A DNA stretch of 64,000 nucleotides from Paenalicyclobacillus mengziensis. GTDB lineage: Bacteria; Bacillota; Bacilli; Alicyclobacillales; Alicyclobacillaceae. Shown one piece after another: positions 46,742 through 56,487 of this stretch (position 1 is its first letter; every line of letters begins with the position of its first letter). Under the pieces are notes generated by a model that worked only from the letters and a program-made list of their open reading frames with translations, did no database searches and was not told the origin of the DNA. Made by a program: the position numbers and the translations under genes. The stretch spans positions 930,001 to 994,000 of the forward strand of contig NZ_CP071182.1 of NCBI RefSeq assembly GCF_017298635.1, in the 5' to 3' direction.

Positions 46742-47611
46742 ATGTCAACGATGACCGTAAACGGGGTTAGTCTGTATTACGTTGTCAAAGGGCAAGGGAT
46801 ACCGATTATCCTTATTCATCCTCCGGTTTTAACCAGCATCAGTTTTGCCGCACAACTCCGGGAATTGTCACAGGAATGTCAGACCATTGCTTTCGATATC
46901 CGAGGTCATGGCAAAAGCCAAGAGTCAGCCAAGCCAGTCACCTATCCGCTCATTGCGTCTGATATGAAGGAACTGATGAGTGGTCTTGGAATTGAGAAGG
47001 CGTTTCTGTGTGGTTATTCGACAGGAGGCTCCATTGTGTTGGAATTTCTGCTACGATACCCGGAACGTGCATACGGCGGAATCATCGTCAGTGGTATATC
47101 CGAAGTACATGACTTGCGCTTGAAAACGCGCATGTTGTTAGGCATGGTCGTTGCCAAATTGGGAGCGATGCGCACATTGGCACTGAGCCTCGCGTGGTCG
47201 AACTCTGAGCGATCTATGTTCTGGAAGACATTTCAGGATGCCAAGAAGGGAAACAACCAAAACGCTGCAGAGTATTACAGATACAGCCTGACCTACAACT
47301 GCACCGATCAATTAAGTGAGATTAAGAGTCCTGTTCTCCTTGTATACGGAGATAAGGATAAGGGCTTTCATTCCTACGGTCAGTTATTACATCGGCTCCT
47401 TCCGCACAACGAATTTGTGTACATCCGAGATGTAAAACATCAAATCCCCTCAAAGGCTGCAACCGCTTTTCACGAGGTAGTCAAAAAATTCATTGATAGC
47501 CCTTGCGAAGTCGCCCATACCATCGAACGGCCTGCATTGGACTCCACCGGCGGGAACGAGGGTATTCGACATCAGACGAGAAACACCCCCGGTGAGAAAC
47601 AGCGGATATAA
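46742..47611 (+). CDS. Alpha/beta-hydrolase with a foreign C-terminal tail
   Basis: 289 residues from the ATG at 46742, 11 bases after GAGGGG. TVNGVSLYYVVKGQGIPIILIHPP is the usual start; the nucleophile is in LCGYSTGGS, the Asp in VYGDKDKGF and the His in RDVKHQIPS. Homology-like sequence ends around FHEVVKKFIDS; the last 36 residues (from about 47505) read into the GC-rich island, so the original 3' end was replaced by the insertion. Probably still folded; the substrate is unknown. Confidence 0.8.
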   Translation: MSTMTVNGVSLYYVVKGQGIPIILIHPPVLTSISFAAQLRELSQECQTIAFDIRGHGKSQESAKPVTYPLIASDMKELMSGLGIEKAFLCGYSTGGSIVLEFLLRYPERAYGGIIVSGISEVHDLRLKTRMLLGMVVAKLGAMRTLALSLAWSNSERSMFWKTFQDAKKGNNQNAAEYYRYSLTYNCTDQLSEIKSPVLLVYGDKDKGFHSYGQLLHRLLPHNEFVYIRDVKHQIPSKAATAFHEVVKKFIDSPCEVAHTIERPALDSTGGNEGIRHQTRNTPGEKQRI

Positions 47612-47685
47612 TTGTCCGCGGCGCAAGCGCCCCAGCAACGGCGACACGACTATCGTGCCGCCCACGCCACCGAGCGCGATGGTAA
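47540..47685 (-). pseudogene. MFS transporter remnant at the island edge
   Basis: On the minus strand the translation SIALGGVGGTIVVSPLLGRLRRGQLYPLFLTGG reads like the helix-loop-helix of a major facilitator protein (GRLRRGQLYP loop). It is cut at both ends, immediately downstream of the acetyltransferase gene. Confidence 0.5.
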
Positions 47686-48606
47686 GAGATAGTCCATCAT
47701 CTCGGTATCACGCCAGCGACCATCCAACACGCCCTGCTCCCGCAAGATCCCGACGCTTTGAAATCCGTAACGGAGGTATAGGGCGCGAGCCGCGTGGTTT
47801 TCGGGAAAGAGTGTCAGCACCAGCTTATGGAAGCCCTGACGGCTCGCTTCGGTCATCCCCGCTTGGAGCAGCCGGCTGCCCACACCGGTCCGCCGCGCCC
47901 GGCCATCCACGTACACCGACACATCCGCCACCGAACGGTAGGCCTCCCGGGGACTAAAAGGATTCAATGAGAGCCATCCCACCACCCCTTGGGCATCGAG
48001 CGCGACGAGCACCGGAAAGCGCACGGACCGCTCGGTAAGCCACACTGCGCGATCCTCCGGCGTGCGCTCCGCGGTTTCTAAGGTGGCCAGCCGAGTGCGG
48101 ATGCCCTGGTTGTAGATATGCGCAATGGCAGCGGCGTCCGTCGTCCCAGCTCTCCGGACGCGAAGAACTGGGCGGGTCAGATCGAGCGCCATCAGGGCGG
48201 CACTGGCGGGACACGCCCCCCGTCCTTCGTGGGACGTCTGGATCACGCGGGGGCCGTCCAAACGGGGACGGTCGAGAAATCCCCACTCCAGGAAGCAGTC
48301 ATGCGCCGTTTCGGTGAACAGCCAGACTTCCCGAATGCCCTGTTGCTGCAGAGACTCCAGTGCCACCCGGATCAGGAGGGTCGCGAATCCCCGCTGGCGC
48401 GCCGTGGGTTTGACCGCCAACGATCGCAACAGCGCCACCGAACCCCACCGCTCGGCCCCCACGACACCGACGCAGGATTGACCCTGGGCGAGCTTCCAAA
48501 ACGCGATGGGGGAGTTATCAGGACGGGGCAGGCCTACCGTGTCGAGCAGGGACACGATGTCGGAGTCGGCGCCCTCTACGACCTCGATGGATGCGAGCGT
48601 CATCAT
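47650..48606 (-). CDS. Double GNAT acetyltransferase, ArsN2-like plus ArsN1-like fusion
   Basis: 318 residues from tandem ATGs at 48603-48606 that overlap the marR stop. The N-terminal GNAT domain (about 1-145) has LLRSLAVKPTARQRGFATLL and ends in CPASAALMALDL, a pattern typical of ArsN2. The C-terminal domain (about 150-312: VRRAGTTDAAAIAHIYNQGI, SVYVDGRARRTGVGSRLL, FPENHAARALYLRYGFQSVG) matches the phosphinothricin/arsinothricin N-acetyltransferase (ArsN1) family. A role in detoxifying arsenical or phosphinate antibiotics is inferred. The GC-rich codon use is unlike the surroundings. Confidence 0.8.
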   Translation of the reverse strand: MMTLASIEVVEGADSDIVSLLDTVGLPRPDNSPIAFWKLAQGQSCVGVVGAERWGSVALLRSLAVKPTARQRGFATLLIRVALESLQQQGIREVWLFTETAHDCFLEWGFLDRPRLDGPRVIQTSHEGRGACPASAALMALDLTRPVLRVRRAGTTDAAAIAHIYNQGIRTRLATLETAERTPEDRAVWLTERSVRFPVLVALDAQGVVGWLSLNPFSPREAYRSVADVSVYVDGRARRTGVGSRLLQAGMTEASRQGFHKLVLTLFPENHAARALYLRYGFQSVGILREQGVLDGRWRDTEMMDYLLPSRSVAWAAR

Positions 48607-49108
48607 TCCGCCTCTCCCTCCGCTGCGACTGGGGAATCTCCGCGGCCAAACTTGGCCGGTGCCACCGGGCTGACCGTGAGCCGCGTGGAGTCGGCCTCCA
48701 AGGCGTCCGCCAGCCAGGCCAGGGCCTCCATCGTCGCGGCGCGCCGCCCGGGGGGCAAGTGGGCTAAGAGGTCCTCGGCTTGCTGATTGAGAGCTACGTG
48801 GAGTTGGGTCGCTTCGCGCTGCCCGGCAGCGGTCAGTCGCACCTGAACATGGCGCCGGTCTTGAGGGGCAGGATGCCGTTCCACCCATCCTTGCACGCGC
48901 AGACCCTCCACCACCCGCTTACCCACGGGGGATCGCTCCCAATGCGCGCCGCCAAGTCCCGAATGGAGAGCCCGGGCGCCTGGTGGAGCTCCGTGAGAAT
49001 TAAGCACTGCGTCTCCGTGGCGGGTGTACAACAAGCCCAGGTACGCCGTTGAATCTCGGCAAATCGCCGCGCAATCGTGCGAAGCAAATGCATGGGGGTG
49101 TCTGCCAT
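48603..49108 (-). pseudogene. MarR-family regulator, frameshifted in a G run
   Basis: Two overlapping frames together make a complete MarR protein: LLRTIARRFAEIQRRTWACCTPATETQCLILTELHQAPGLSIRDLAARIGSDPP from the ATG at 49108, then VGKRVVEGLRVQGWVERHPAPQDRRHVQVRLTAAGQREA in the other frame to 48603. The switch is at the five-G run 48927-48931; one additional G would restore a single frame. It may be a true pseudogene, a slippage-variable gene or a sequencing error. It overlaps the acetyltransferase start, so it was probably its regulator. Confidence 0.8.
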
Positions 49109-49132
49109 ATGTATTCCTCCTTGCCAATTCTA

Positions 49133-49157
49133 CAATTAATATATAATACAATAATTG
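49133..49157. promoter_or_regulatory. AT-rich inverted repeat upstream of marR
   Basis: CAATTA and TAATTG arms flank an AT-rich centre just upstream of the marR ribosome site; a possible autoregulatory MarR operator. The rest of 49158-49514 has no supported gene. Confidence 0.35.
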
Positions 49158-49514
49158 CAAATTACAATCATAAGAGTATATACCGACAGGAGCGCCGATC
49201 GGTTGGACTCAGAGCGATCGCCCTGGGGAAGTTGTTGGTTCGGGACGCAGCAGCTGAACAGAAATCGCTTTCATGATGATCAAGGGCTTTTTTCATCAGC
49301 CCAATCATCCCGGACCCGTAATGCAGTGCACGAGGGCGCCCGAAGTGGTTGGGCGGAACTAGGCTGGGCTTGATGCACAAACGCCTCCATATCCCGCTTA
49401 TTCGCCATGAGAAGTTTTGACACGGCTATCCCGTGGGAATCGGACTTTTGAACCACTCGGCTTACCCTTAGCGGTCTGTGACTCATTCCACAGCCCCAGA
49501 TTCGCTACCTTTCT

Positions 49515-50192
49515 CTAGTGTACGATTAACAGTGGTACCAACACGCTCGTCAGGTCGATGATATTATGAAGAATCGCTGCGCCCCAGAGATTCCGCGTCC
49601 GATCGTAGTAGTGGCCCAAAACTAAACCTACTACCGCGGCGAACGCAACTTGTGCGAGGGTGTCACCCAGGGATTGATGTGGAAGATTGGCGAGATGTGC
49701 CAAACCGAAGGTCAATGCCGCGACGATGGTGCCCCACCGTATGCGCCCGAACGGGATCACTCCTCCGATGACCCGGTTCAGGGTGGTCTGGATTAATCCG
49801 CGGAATAACACCTCCTCGGTCGGTCCCACCACGATGCCTTGGAAGATGAGCCCTGCGAGAATCGCGTGACCCAACGGACGTCCCGGGCTCACGAGCGCCA
49901 AGAGCAGATATAACCCCCCCACAATGAACCAGGGGCCAAACCAACCGCGAAGGGCCTGCCATGACAACCCCCCCAGCGGAAACCGCAGGCGAAAGATTAA
50001 GACCCAACCGCCGCCGACGGCTAGATACCACGCATGACTAGCATAGGCTACCACTACGTTGCCCCGGCCCTTAAAAATCACGGTCATGGCCAGACCGCCC
50101 GTCATCGCTAACAGAAGGGGGAATAGGGCGTCACGGAGTCCCTGATGAACTTTTACGCGCGGTGGTGGCGCCCCGGGGCTCTCTGCTTGCAT
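49515..50192 (-). CDS. CPBP-family intramembrane metalloprotease (CAAX protease-like)
   Basis: 225 residues from the ATG at 50192 after AGGAGGC. About seven membrane helices. The motifs are EEVLFRGL (EExxxR), FGLAHL (FxxxH) and HNIIDL near the C-terminus, together the zinc site of the CPBP/ABI family. Members cleave membrane peptides or confer bacteriocin self-immunity; the partner here is unknown. Base composition is like that of the acetyltransferase, so it belongs to the same imported island. Confidence 0.88.
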   Translation of the reverse strand: MQAESPGAPPPRVKVHQGLRDALFPLLLAMTGGLAMTVIFKGRGNVVVAYASHAWYLAVGGGWVLIFRLRFPLGGLSWQALRGWFGPWFIVGGLYLLLALVSPGRPLGHAILAGLIFQGIVVGPTEEVLFRGLIQTTLNRVIGGVIPFGRIRWGTIVAALTFGLAHLANLPHQSLGDTLAQVAFAAVVGLVLGHYYDRTRNLWGAAILHNIIDLTSVLVPLLIVH

Positions 50193-50629
50193 GGGTTGTG
50201 CCTCCTAACAGGGCATGTTTCGGCCTCTATTCAGGTTGAGATTAGCTAACCCGGCAGACCGGATGGGTCGGACTGACTACACGTCGGTGTCCTACGTTCT
50301 TGAATTGCATCCGTCCAATACGCAAAGGTGTGCGAGGGAGACACGTTGACCCGAATGGCGCTGCTGGCCGCCTTTGTGGAATTGGGACCTTGGGGCATGG
50401 CTCGCCGTATCCCGTAGCCGTCAGAAGGGATCCTACCATCATTTCACCGATAATCATATACATACGATTCATTCATATCACCCAGTTCATATTACCACTG
50501 ACTTCCATGACGTCTATCATCACATAGCGGATTTTTCCGGGCTATACTTGACGCTACGAATAATGCGCTATCCGGCCCGATACTACAACAAACGTCCGTA
50601 CGAAGAATTGCATGTAATATATACCCGCG
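50193..50629. other. Gene-poor end of the GC-rich island
   Basis: No supported gene. Composition falls from GC-rich to AT-rich between about 50400 and 50550, marking the right edge of the island. Confidence 0.4.
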
Positions 50630-50944
50630 CTACGAGTTGCCGTACTTAGTCCTTAGGAATCGCAAGTTTGCAAAGTATACGCTTTGCCCTCGCCACTCAT
50701 TGTACGGAGACGGTATGGAAGCGACAGCATCATGATCAGCTGTGGATTTGGACCTCAAAATCAAGTCCGACAAATATTCCCTTGTCTGCTCCACATGTGT
50801 TCGATCCGCCACTGGACCGTGCCCAGCAACGATGGTTTCAAAGTCAAGTTGAAGCACTTTGTCCAGTATTTCTATCCATTGTTCTGGATTACCGTCGTTC
50901 ACAGCAGGGTGATAACCAACCAAAGCTATGTCACCGATAAACAC
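50630..50944 (-). pseudogene. Metallo-beta-lactamase-fold hydrolase, C-terminal remnant
   Basis: IALVGYHPAVNDGNPEQWIEILDKVLQLDFETIVAGHGPV is the second half of an MBL-fold enzyme, ending in the conserved AGHGP with the last zinc-ligand His. The HxHxDH metal motif and the entire N-terminal half are absent, and the deformylase gene begins 9 bases upstream, so the gene was truncated. Confidence 0.7.
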
Positions 50945-50952
50945 AGGACCTT

Positions 50953-51483
50953 TTAGACTGCATAAGGACTGGCACTACGATAACGTTTTTCGAATTCATC
51001 ACGAGTACACAACGTTTTGATGTCGGTTATACGATCCAGTGCCAAAATGCCATCCAGATGATCGATTTCATGTTGAAGCAATTCTGACATTTCTCCATCG
51101 GCTACAGTCTCGTGTGATTCACCATTGATATCTTGGTAACGGACTCGAATCCATTGGTTACGCGTGACCTGGAAGAAGATACACAAGAAACTCAGGCATG
51201 CGTCCCATACCACCATCGTATCTGGACTTCGTTCAACGATTTCTGGATTTAATAAAACCCACGGTTTGTCAACGTTTACAAATACAATTCGTTCCATGGA
51301 TCCAATCTGTGGAGCCACAATCCCGCGTCCATAAGTCGTTGTGGAACGCCAATGTGCTAAAGTATCTTGCAGGTCTGTAACGATAGACCCAACTTTCTCT
51401 ATATCCATTTCCGAAACAGGAGAACAAACTTCCCTAAGACGTGGATCTCCTAATTGTAATACCTCTCGAATTGGCATTACCAC
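50953..51483 (-). CDS. Peptide deformylase-like protein
   Basis: 176 residues. The three deformylase motifs are recognisable: GRGIVAPQIG (motif 1, usually GxGLAAxQ), WDACLSF (motif 2, usually EGCLS) and QHEIDHLDG (motif 3, HExxH). The metal ligands Cys, His, His and the catalytic Glu are kept, so it could remove N-formyl groups, but the first Glu of motif 2 is an Asp and Gly an Ala, as in divergent PDF-like proteins. It lies among fragments. Confidence 0.8.
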   Translation of the reverse strand: MVMPIREVLQLGDPRLREVCSPVSEMDIEKVGSIVTDLQDTLAHWRSTTTYGRGIVAPQIGSMERIVFVNVDKPWVLLNPEIVERSPDTMVVWDACLSFLCIFFQVTRNQWIRVRYQDINGESHETVADGEMSELLQHEIDHLDGILALDRITDIKTLCTRDEFEKRYRSASPYAV

Positions 51484-52152
51484 ACCATCCTTTAAAGGTA
51501 AAATACCCTTTTAATAATACAGTTGCTATTGCGTTAGCCCGTTTGTGCAGCAAGACCTTATGTGCCAATCACCGCATGTATATGCAGAATCGGTGCATTA
51601 CCCCTGTGAGAGATATGCCCCCGTATGACGACCTGGTCCGAGTAGGAGCCCCCTTTAATATATTAGCTTTTTCCACTATTTGTTTGTGTACAACAATCAC
51701 CAGTCGGATAGCCGTTCAGCAATATTTTCTGCAGATACGCTTCGCTTTTGAAGTAGTGGCGTGGGACATTGCGTATTGAAGCGTCGTATCTTGGTGTTGA
51801 TTTCAGCAATGGTACTGTCTAGATCTACATTCACCTCGGATTCCTTTGAGCCGATGCCAAAATTATATAATCGCCGTTACAACAGGTATCGTGGATGTAA
51901 GATACGACCCACTTTATTTCGTCAAAGAAAAACGAAATGATCAGAGAACTTTATTACAGGCGTTTCAGAGGGTCCATGGGTCTATCCAAGTCATGTGAAT
52001 TGTATGTTTATCGATGGCATTTGAATGTTTATACGAGGTAAATCATGGTGGATGAAAATCGTCGAGTTGGTGCTAGATATAAATACGCCACGGAACCCTC
52101 TTTTGGTAGAATTAAGTCGACCAAAACCCATTCACAACAAAGGAGAAGCTCC
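51484..52152. other. Gene-poor stretch, no supported gene
   Basis: Only short frames without ribosome sites or domains. Confidence 0.35.
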
Positions 52153-53099
52153 ATGGCGAAGCCAATTATATCACAACAAGCGCATTCTGGCTTGATTCCC
52201 TTCCCCCTGATTCCTCGTCAATGGGAACAGTATATCGACGTTCCATTTGTTCTCCCTGCACTAACATTCCCCTGGGATATCTTTGATGGTATCGAGCAAG
52301 AGTACTATCTGCATCTGTATGACTCGCTGCGGAGGGAGCGGGTGAAACGGTTGAACAAAGCTGGCAATGCCGACGACTCTGTTCTTGGCATAGAGCTCCC
52401 GACCCGAACCCGCCATGTAGATGATACGCCGGTAGCCAGACGAAGTCGCTCAGGACGCAACCCCCACGACTTTATGCCTATGATGCGGGCGTTCGAGTTG
52501 GCCCGATTGCTATACGTCGAGATGATGGCAGGCAGACAACAAAGGATGTACTTGGGGCGAAACTGGTGGCTCCCATTAATCCCAGGGGCCGACAGGACAA
52601 ACCGAGCGATGTACGTGAAATTGATATGGTTGACCGCTACGGGGTACCTCATTGCATTGCTGGACACAAGATGGAGTTGAAAGGGTGTGACCTCAAGAAG
52701 GAACAGTACATATTCACGTGTCCAGTTCACAACCCTCAGGCAAAACAGGAAGGGCTTGTCTGCCCTCAGCACAAGCACATTGAGTGTTGCAGCGGTGCCA
52801 CACAAGGCCGGGTGCTTCGGGTGGATTTTTCGACAACACCTCAGGTCGATCCCGAGTTCCCACAGCACAGCCGTACATTCGATACGCTGTATGACGCCCG
52901 AACAGGGATTGAGCGAATCATTGGAATGCTGAAAGACGGGTACAGTTTACGGCGCGTGCACAAACGTGGACGTAAGGCGGTAGAGGCACACGTCGACCAA
53001 GCCATCCTCTGTATGCATGTGATGGCATACTGCGCTTACGCTCAAACCGGAACAGCGAACCGAGGATGGTCACGCAGTCGACTGAAGCGGGCTCAATAA
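52153..53099 (+). pseudogene. Transposase, internally deleted and frameshifted (IS copy 1)
   Basis: The ATG at 52153 follows AAAGGAG and begins an N-terminal transposase region (QWEQYIDVPFVL to GRNWW). The frame then changes: from about 52566 another frame gives GRQDKPSDVREIDMVDRYGVPHCIAGHKMELKGC, and ends in GIERIIGMLKDGYSLRRVHKRGRKAVEAHVDQAILCMHVMAYCAY, a DDE-type C-terminus. The catalytic middle appears to be missing. A second, shorter copy of the 3' end lies inverted at 58680-58955. Confidence 0.7.
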
Positions 53100-53380
53100 A
53101 ATGAAACTTATCCGCAGCAACTGAGGCTAGTCGAACCTACCCCTAGCTTGCCCATGCCCACTTTTGCCAATAGCAACGAACATCCGTCGACTTCCAGGAA
53201 CGGAACGCCCTGACCGGCCGAGTCCTGGGGCATTCGACCGTACTTTCAGGTACTCCAACCGTCCTCCGAGGTAATTTTGGAAACGGCTCCAAAAAAGGAC
53301 AATAAGTCACTGATGCATAATTATAAAGTCCACCTACTTGGCTGCCGATACGGAATTATCCCCCACGAAGACAGTGCTAC

Positions 53381-54058
53381 TTATGATTGTTGCATTTCAA
53401 TGTGTATACCGGGAAGCACCCAATTAGGAATAACTGAATTAGAACCTACTGATGCTGACAAAAATTTTAATTCGACTGGACTAAATTTACTGGAATCTGC
53501 AGAACTCTTGAATTTTAAGCTTTTCAGACTATCCTCACCAAGTGCCGCACCAAAAAACTTTTCACAATCGTCTGGGCTTTGTACCGCAAAATGTGCTTCT
53601 TCCAACATCAATGAGCTATAATCCGATATAGTGTAATTCGAACGACCTTCGTGATGGGGAGCTACAAGTTCCATACGTACACCGTATGGTGTTGTAACAA
53701 ACGAGCGGCGCTGTCCTTCTTGCACGGATAGCTGCGTTTCATGGAAAAACTTTAAACATCGTTCATACGTGCTTTCATTCACCTGTAGTCCAAAGTGCTC
53801 CATGTGGGGTATTGAAGAGTTTCCTCGACCAAGGACGAGGTCAAATGCACCTCTTTTGAGTTGTACGTGTCGAAAACGGACTCCAGGAATGTCAAATGGA
53901 CTCCAACCGTCCTCAGGGGCAAACTGTATTAGTTCTGTCCCCTTTAGTCCATATCTGGCGACTACGGTCATACCGAGATGCTCAATCAACGCTGTCTCAG
54001 TGAGTTGAGGGTTAGAAACATAAAAATGTAAATGAAACAACCCTGCTGATTGAATCAC
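53381..54058 (-). CDS. VOC-family (glyoxalase/dioxygenase fold) protein
   Basis: 225 residues. Two beta-alpha-beta modules: GLFHLHFYVSNPQLTETALIEHLGMTVVARYG at the start and VNESTYERCLKFFHETQLSV..PYGVRMELVAPHH in the middle, with His and Glu at typical metal positions (HLHF, HFGLQV, MELV). No specific member (glyoxalase, bleomycin resistance, ring-cleavage dioxygenase) can be chosen. The ribosome site GGGGGGAT lies just before the start. Confidence 0.75.
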   Translation of the reverse strand: MIQSAGLFHLHFYVSNPQLTETALIEHLGMTVVARYGLKGTELIQFAPEDGWSPFDIPGVRFRHVQLKRGAFDLVLGRGNSSIPHMEHFGLQVNESTYERCLKFFHETQLSVQEGQRRSFVTTPYGVRMELVAPHHEGRSNYTISDYSSLMLEEAHFAVQSPDDCEKFFGAALGEDSLKSLKFKSSADSSKFSPVELKFLSASVGSNSVIPNWVLPGIHIEMQQS

Positions 54059-54462
54059 GGCTTATCCCCCCTATTTTGGGTGATTTTATAGAATCCCAAT
54101 CAATACACAATCTTGCGTATTCCTGCCCGTTCTCAATAAGGATATCACTGAACAGTGAATTAGTATTCAGTAGTCATGCATAAATGGACGCCGCGTTTTT
54201 CCGCAAAATGAAACTGCGGAACACAGTTGCAGCATGCAAATGTACGCGTCAACATCGTTCATGCAAATATATAATGGAACTGTATCAACAGGTCAAAAAT
54301 GGGTACAAAGGAATTTGTTGGATACTTCAAAGCATTATTCAACTATAAGGAAATGCCGCAAACTAAATACATGTTCTAGTACAGGTCACTTAGTATGATG
54401 CATCAATATGTGAATAATGGATTGGCACAAAAGTCCCTAGCTTTTGTGGGGCGAAGGTCTCC
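54059..54462. other. Intergenic stretch, no supported gene
   Basis: AT-rich and without recognisable features; promoters of the VOC gene should lie near 54070-54150. Confidence 0.35.
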
Positions 54463-55185
54463 TTAAAGATAGGCGGGTACGTTCAGTAAGTTCGATACGG
54501 TCAGAAAAGAAAAACCCTCTCTTTGCAGTGTAGTAATGATGCGGGGCAATGCTTGAACGGTGCCTTGCAGGTTACCCTCCTTTCCACCAGCAAAATGCAT
54601 CAGAACAATCGACCCCGCTCTTGCATGAGCCAGAACATTGGCAGCTACCTGTTTTCCAGTGAGTCCCTCCCAGTCCAAACTATCCACATCCCAATACAGA
54701 ATCCTGTTCCTAAGGGACAGCACAAGTTTGATGACATCCTGATTGATTGCTCCGTAAGGGGGGCGAAACAGAGCTGGGCGTATCGCCACGATTTGTTCCA
54801 TGAGAGAAGACGTTCTTTCAATTTGAGAGCGTGCTTCGGATAGAGGTATCTTCGTGAAATTAGGGTGGTCCCAACTATGGTTTTCAACGATGTGTCCATC
54901 TTGAATAATGCGGTGGAACACTTCCGGGTAGTAATAAACTTGCTGTCCTACACAGTTGAATGTTGCCTTGACATTGAAGTGAGATAAGACGGACAAAATC
55001 TCAGGTGTCCACGTGTTGTCAGGACCGTCATCGAAAGTTAGGGCAATTTGCCTACGCTTTCTCGGTCCATGTAGACATATGGCATTAGGGTAAAGAGCGT
55101 GCCAATCTACATGTTGAGTGTAGGGAGGTCTTTCACTGATCCGCTCGGGACCATGTTGAAATGAGGAACCTGTATTGAAAAACAT
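54463..55185 (-). CDS. Polysaccharide deacetylase (NodB domain)
   Basis: 240 residues from the ATG at 55185 (GTAGGTG upstream); a GTG at 55278 is an alternative without a good site. NodB motifs in order: ALTFDDGPD (metal Asp and catalytic Asp), HSWDHPNF (two His ligands), RPPYG, WDVDSLDWEG and IVLMHFAGG (catalytic His). Such enzymes remove acetyl groups from peptidoglycan or chitin-like polymers; in spore-formers PdaA-type members act in cortex muramic-lactam formation, but this assignment is not certain. No signal peptide is evident. Confidence 0.87.
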   Translation of the reverse strand: MFFNTGSSFQHGPERISERPPYTQHVDWHALYPNAICLHGPRKRRQIALTFDDGPDNTWTPEILSVLSHFNVKATFNCVGQQVYYYPEVFHRIIQDGHIVENHSWDHPNFTKIPLSEARSQIERTSSLMEQIVAIRPALFRPPYGAINQDVIKLVLSLRNRILYWDVDSLDWEGLTGKQVAANVLAHARAGSIVLMHFAGGKEGNLQGTVQALPRIITTLQREGFSFLTVSNLLNVPAYL

Positions 55186-55270
55186 AACATCACCTACCTG
55201 TGGCAACTTGGGAAACTGATGTGGTGCGTCTGTGCTGAGGATAAAATTACCTATACATGACGAAATGGTC

Positions 55271-55515
55271 CTAGTCACGGAGGTTCCACTTGTATATAGC
55301 GTGGCGCAGAACGTCTAGAGTGGTCTCTCGTTCAGCAGTAACCGGCTCAAGTTGCTCAAGGTGAAACAGACACACGTGGGGCGCGAGCCGGAGCGTGATC
55401 CGATCCGCCGCCAAGGTAATGTCGTGCGCCTCGACTAAAACAGAGTTTCCACGGACGGCTACAATCTCGCCATCGTATCCAGAAAATTGATGAAATAGAC
55501 TCTCGGGTATGTGTA
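55271..55515 (-). pseudogene. Unidentified protein, C-terminal fragment
   Basis: On the minus strand an open stretch gives SLFHQFSGYDGEIVAVRGNSVLVEAHDITLAADRITLRLAPHVCLFHLEQLEPV and ends with LRHAIYKWNLRD. It reads like real protein but has no start; a stop lies directly upstream. No family is recognised. The region 55516-55819 shows nothing else. Confidence 0.45.
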
Positions 55516-55819
55516 CCTATTGACCGCTCTGGATCATTCAGATCCCCCCTGCAAATATGGGCTGAGATACAGTACTCACGTAAAGGGGTACTACGGCACT
55601 GATAAATGCCCATACACGGTGCTGACCGAACACCTGAAAACAACATGTAGTCTCTTACGGTCCACATCAATAGATGCTATAGGGCTTGAATACTAAACGA
55701 CAGAACAGTGATGAACCATATCCTGGACATACATCTTGTAACCGGCCAGCGCATAGAATGACATACATCACAAGTTTCATGATCCTTTCAAAGTTCCATA
55801 AGAATTGGAGGGGGCATAT

Positions 55820-56068
55820 TTGCCATCATTTATCGCTTTCGGCATGATCAATCAAAATACACCGCAGGAAAATGCAGGAATATTTATGGGCGAGGGAAAC
55901 ATTGGCGGGTGGGACGCCAACATGAAACTGTCCCAAGGGCATGGAGGACTTTACGGTTACTTTAACGCATTGCCGATGCAGGTAAATATCTTGTTCGATA
56001 ACTTTGAAGGAATAGACGGTGCAATCAACGATGCGGATGTGAAGTCGAGTGTAGTTGCCAACGCTTAA
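55820..56068 (+). CDS. 82-residue GerPF-like small protein, member 1
   Basis: A TTG after GGAGGGGG gives exactly 82 residues, the length shared by four other members here. Pattern: MPSFIAFGMINQNTPQENAGIFMGEGNIGGWDANMKLSQGHGGLYGYFNALP then LFDNFEGIDGAINDADVKS. The Gly/Asn-rich strand pattern with a final D-x-D-x-I-x-D-x-D resembles GerPF/GerPA proteins, which help germinants cross the coat. The similarity is by pattern, so the function is inferred. Confidence 0.7.
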   Translation: MPSFIAFGMINQNTPQENAGIFMGEGNIGGWDANMKLSQGHGGLYGYFNALPMQVNILFDNFEGIDGAINDADVKSSVVANA

Positions 56069-56152
56069 ATCACAATGAAGTCACTCTGGTTTCGGCATAA
56101 ACCGCGCTTCTATAGCGGGGCAATCATATCTATGCGTCGGGGGATGGAACCT

Positions 56153-56401
56153 GTGGCTTGTGTCATTTTGGTCGGCGTGTTTAATACCAATACCCCTCAG
56201 CAAAATGCCGGAGCTTTTTTTGGTGAGTATAACTTTGCGGGGTGGGATGCGAACATGAAACTTTGCCAAGGTCATGGAGGGACATTCGGATCGTTTAATT
56301 GGTTTCCGTACAACTTCAATTTAAACTTCGATAACTTTGAGATGGTTGATGGCGCCATGAATGACATGGACCTCAAACCCATGGCAGGAACGAATATTTA
56401 A
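56153..56401 (+). CDS. 82-residue GerPF-like small protein, member 2
   Basis: A GTG after GGGGGATGG; choosing it gives 82 residues and aligns with member 1 from the first residue (ACVILVGVFNTNTPQQNAGAFFGEYNFAGWDANMKLCQGHGG). An in-frame ATG at 56144 and earlier ones would add unrelated residues. The end, DNFEMVDGAMNDMDLKPMAGTN, matches the family. It follows member 1 on the same strand after 84 bases. Confidence 0.7.
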   Translation: MACVILVGVFNTNTPQQNAGAFFGEYNFAGWDANMKLCQGHGGTFGSFNWFPYNFNLNFDNFEMVDGAMNDMDLKPMAGTNI

Positions 56402-56487
56402 CCGAAACGGCCGTCAGTCTATGGGCAGATGTAATCGATGGTCGTAGCATCTGCAGGAGGTGTTGAACTTGACTAGGGCAATATAAG

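Noticed and set aside
47650..48888. 412-residue protein starting at 48888
   Set aside because: The first 94 codons are out-of-frame marR sequence; ATGs at 48603-48606 overlap the marR stop and start the GNAT domain.
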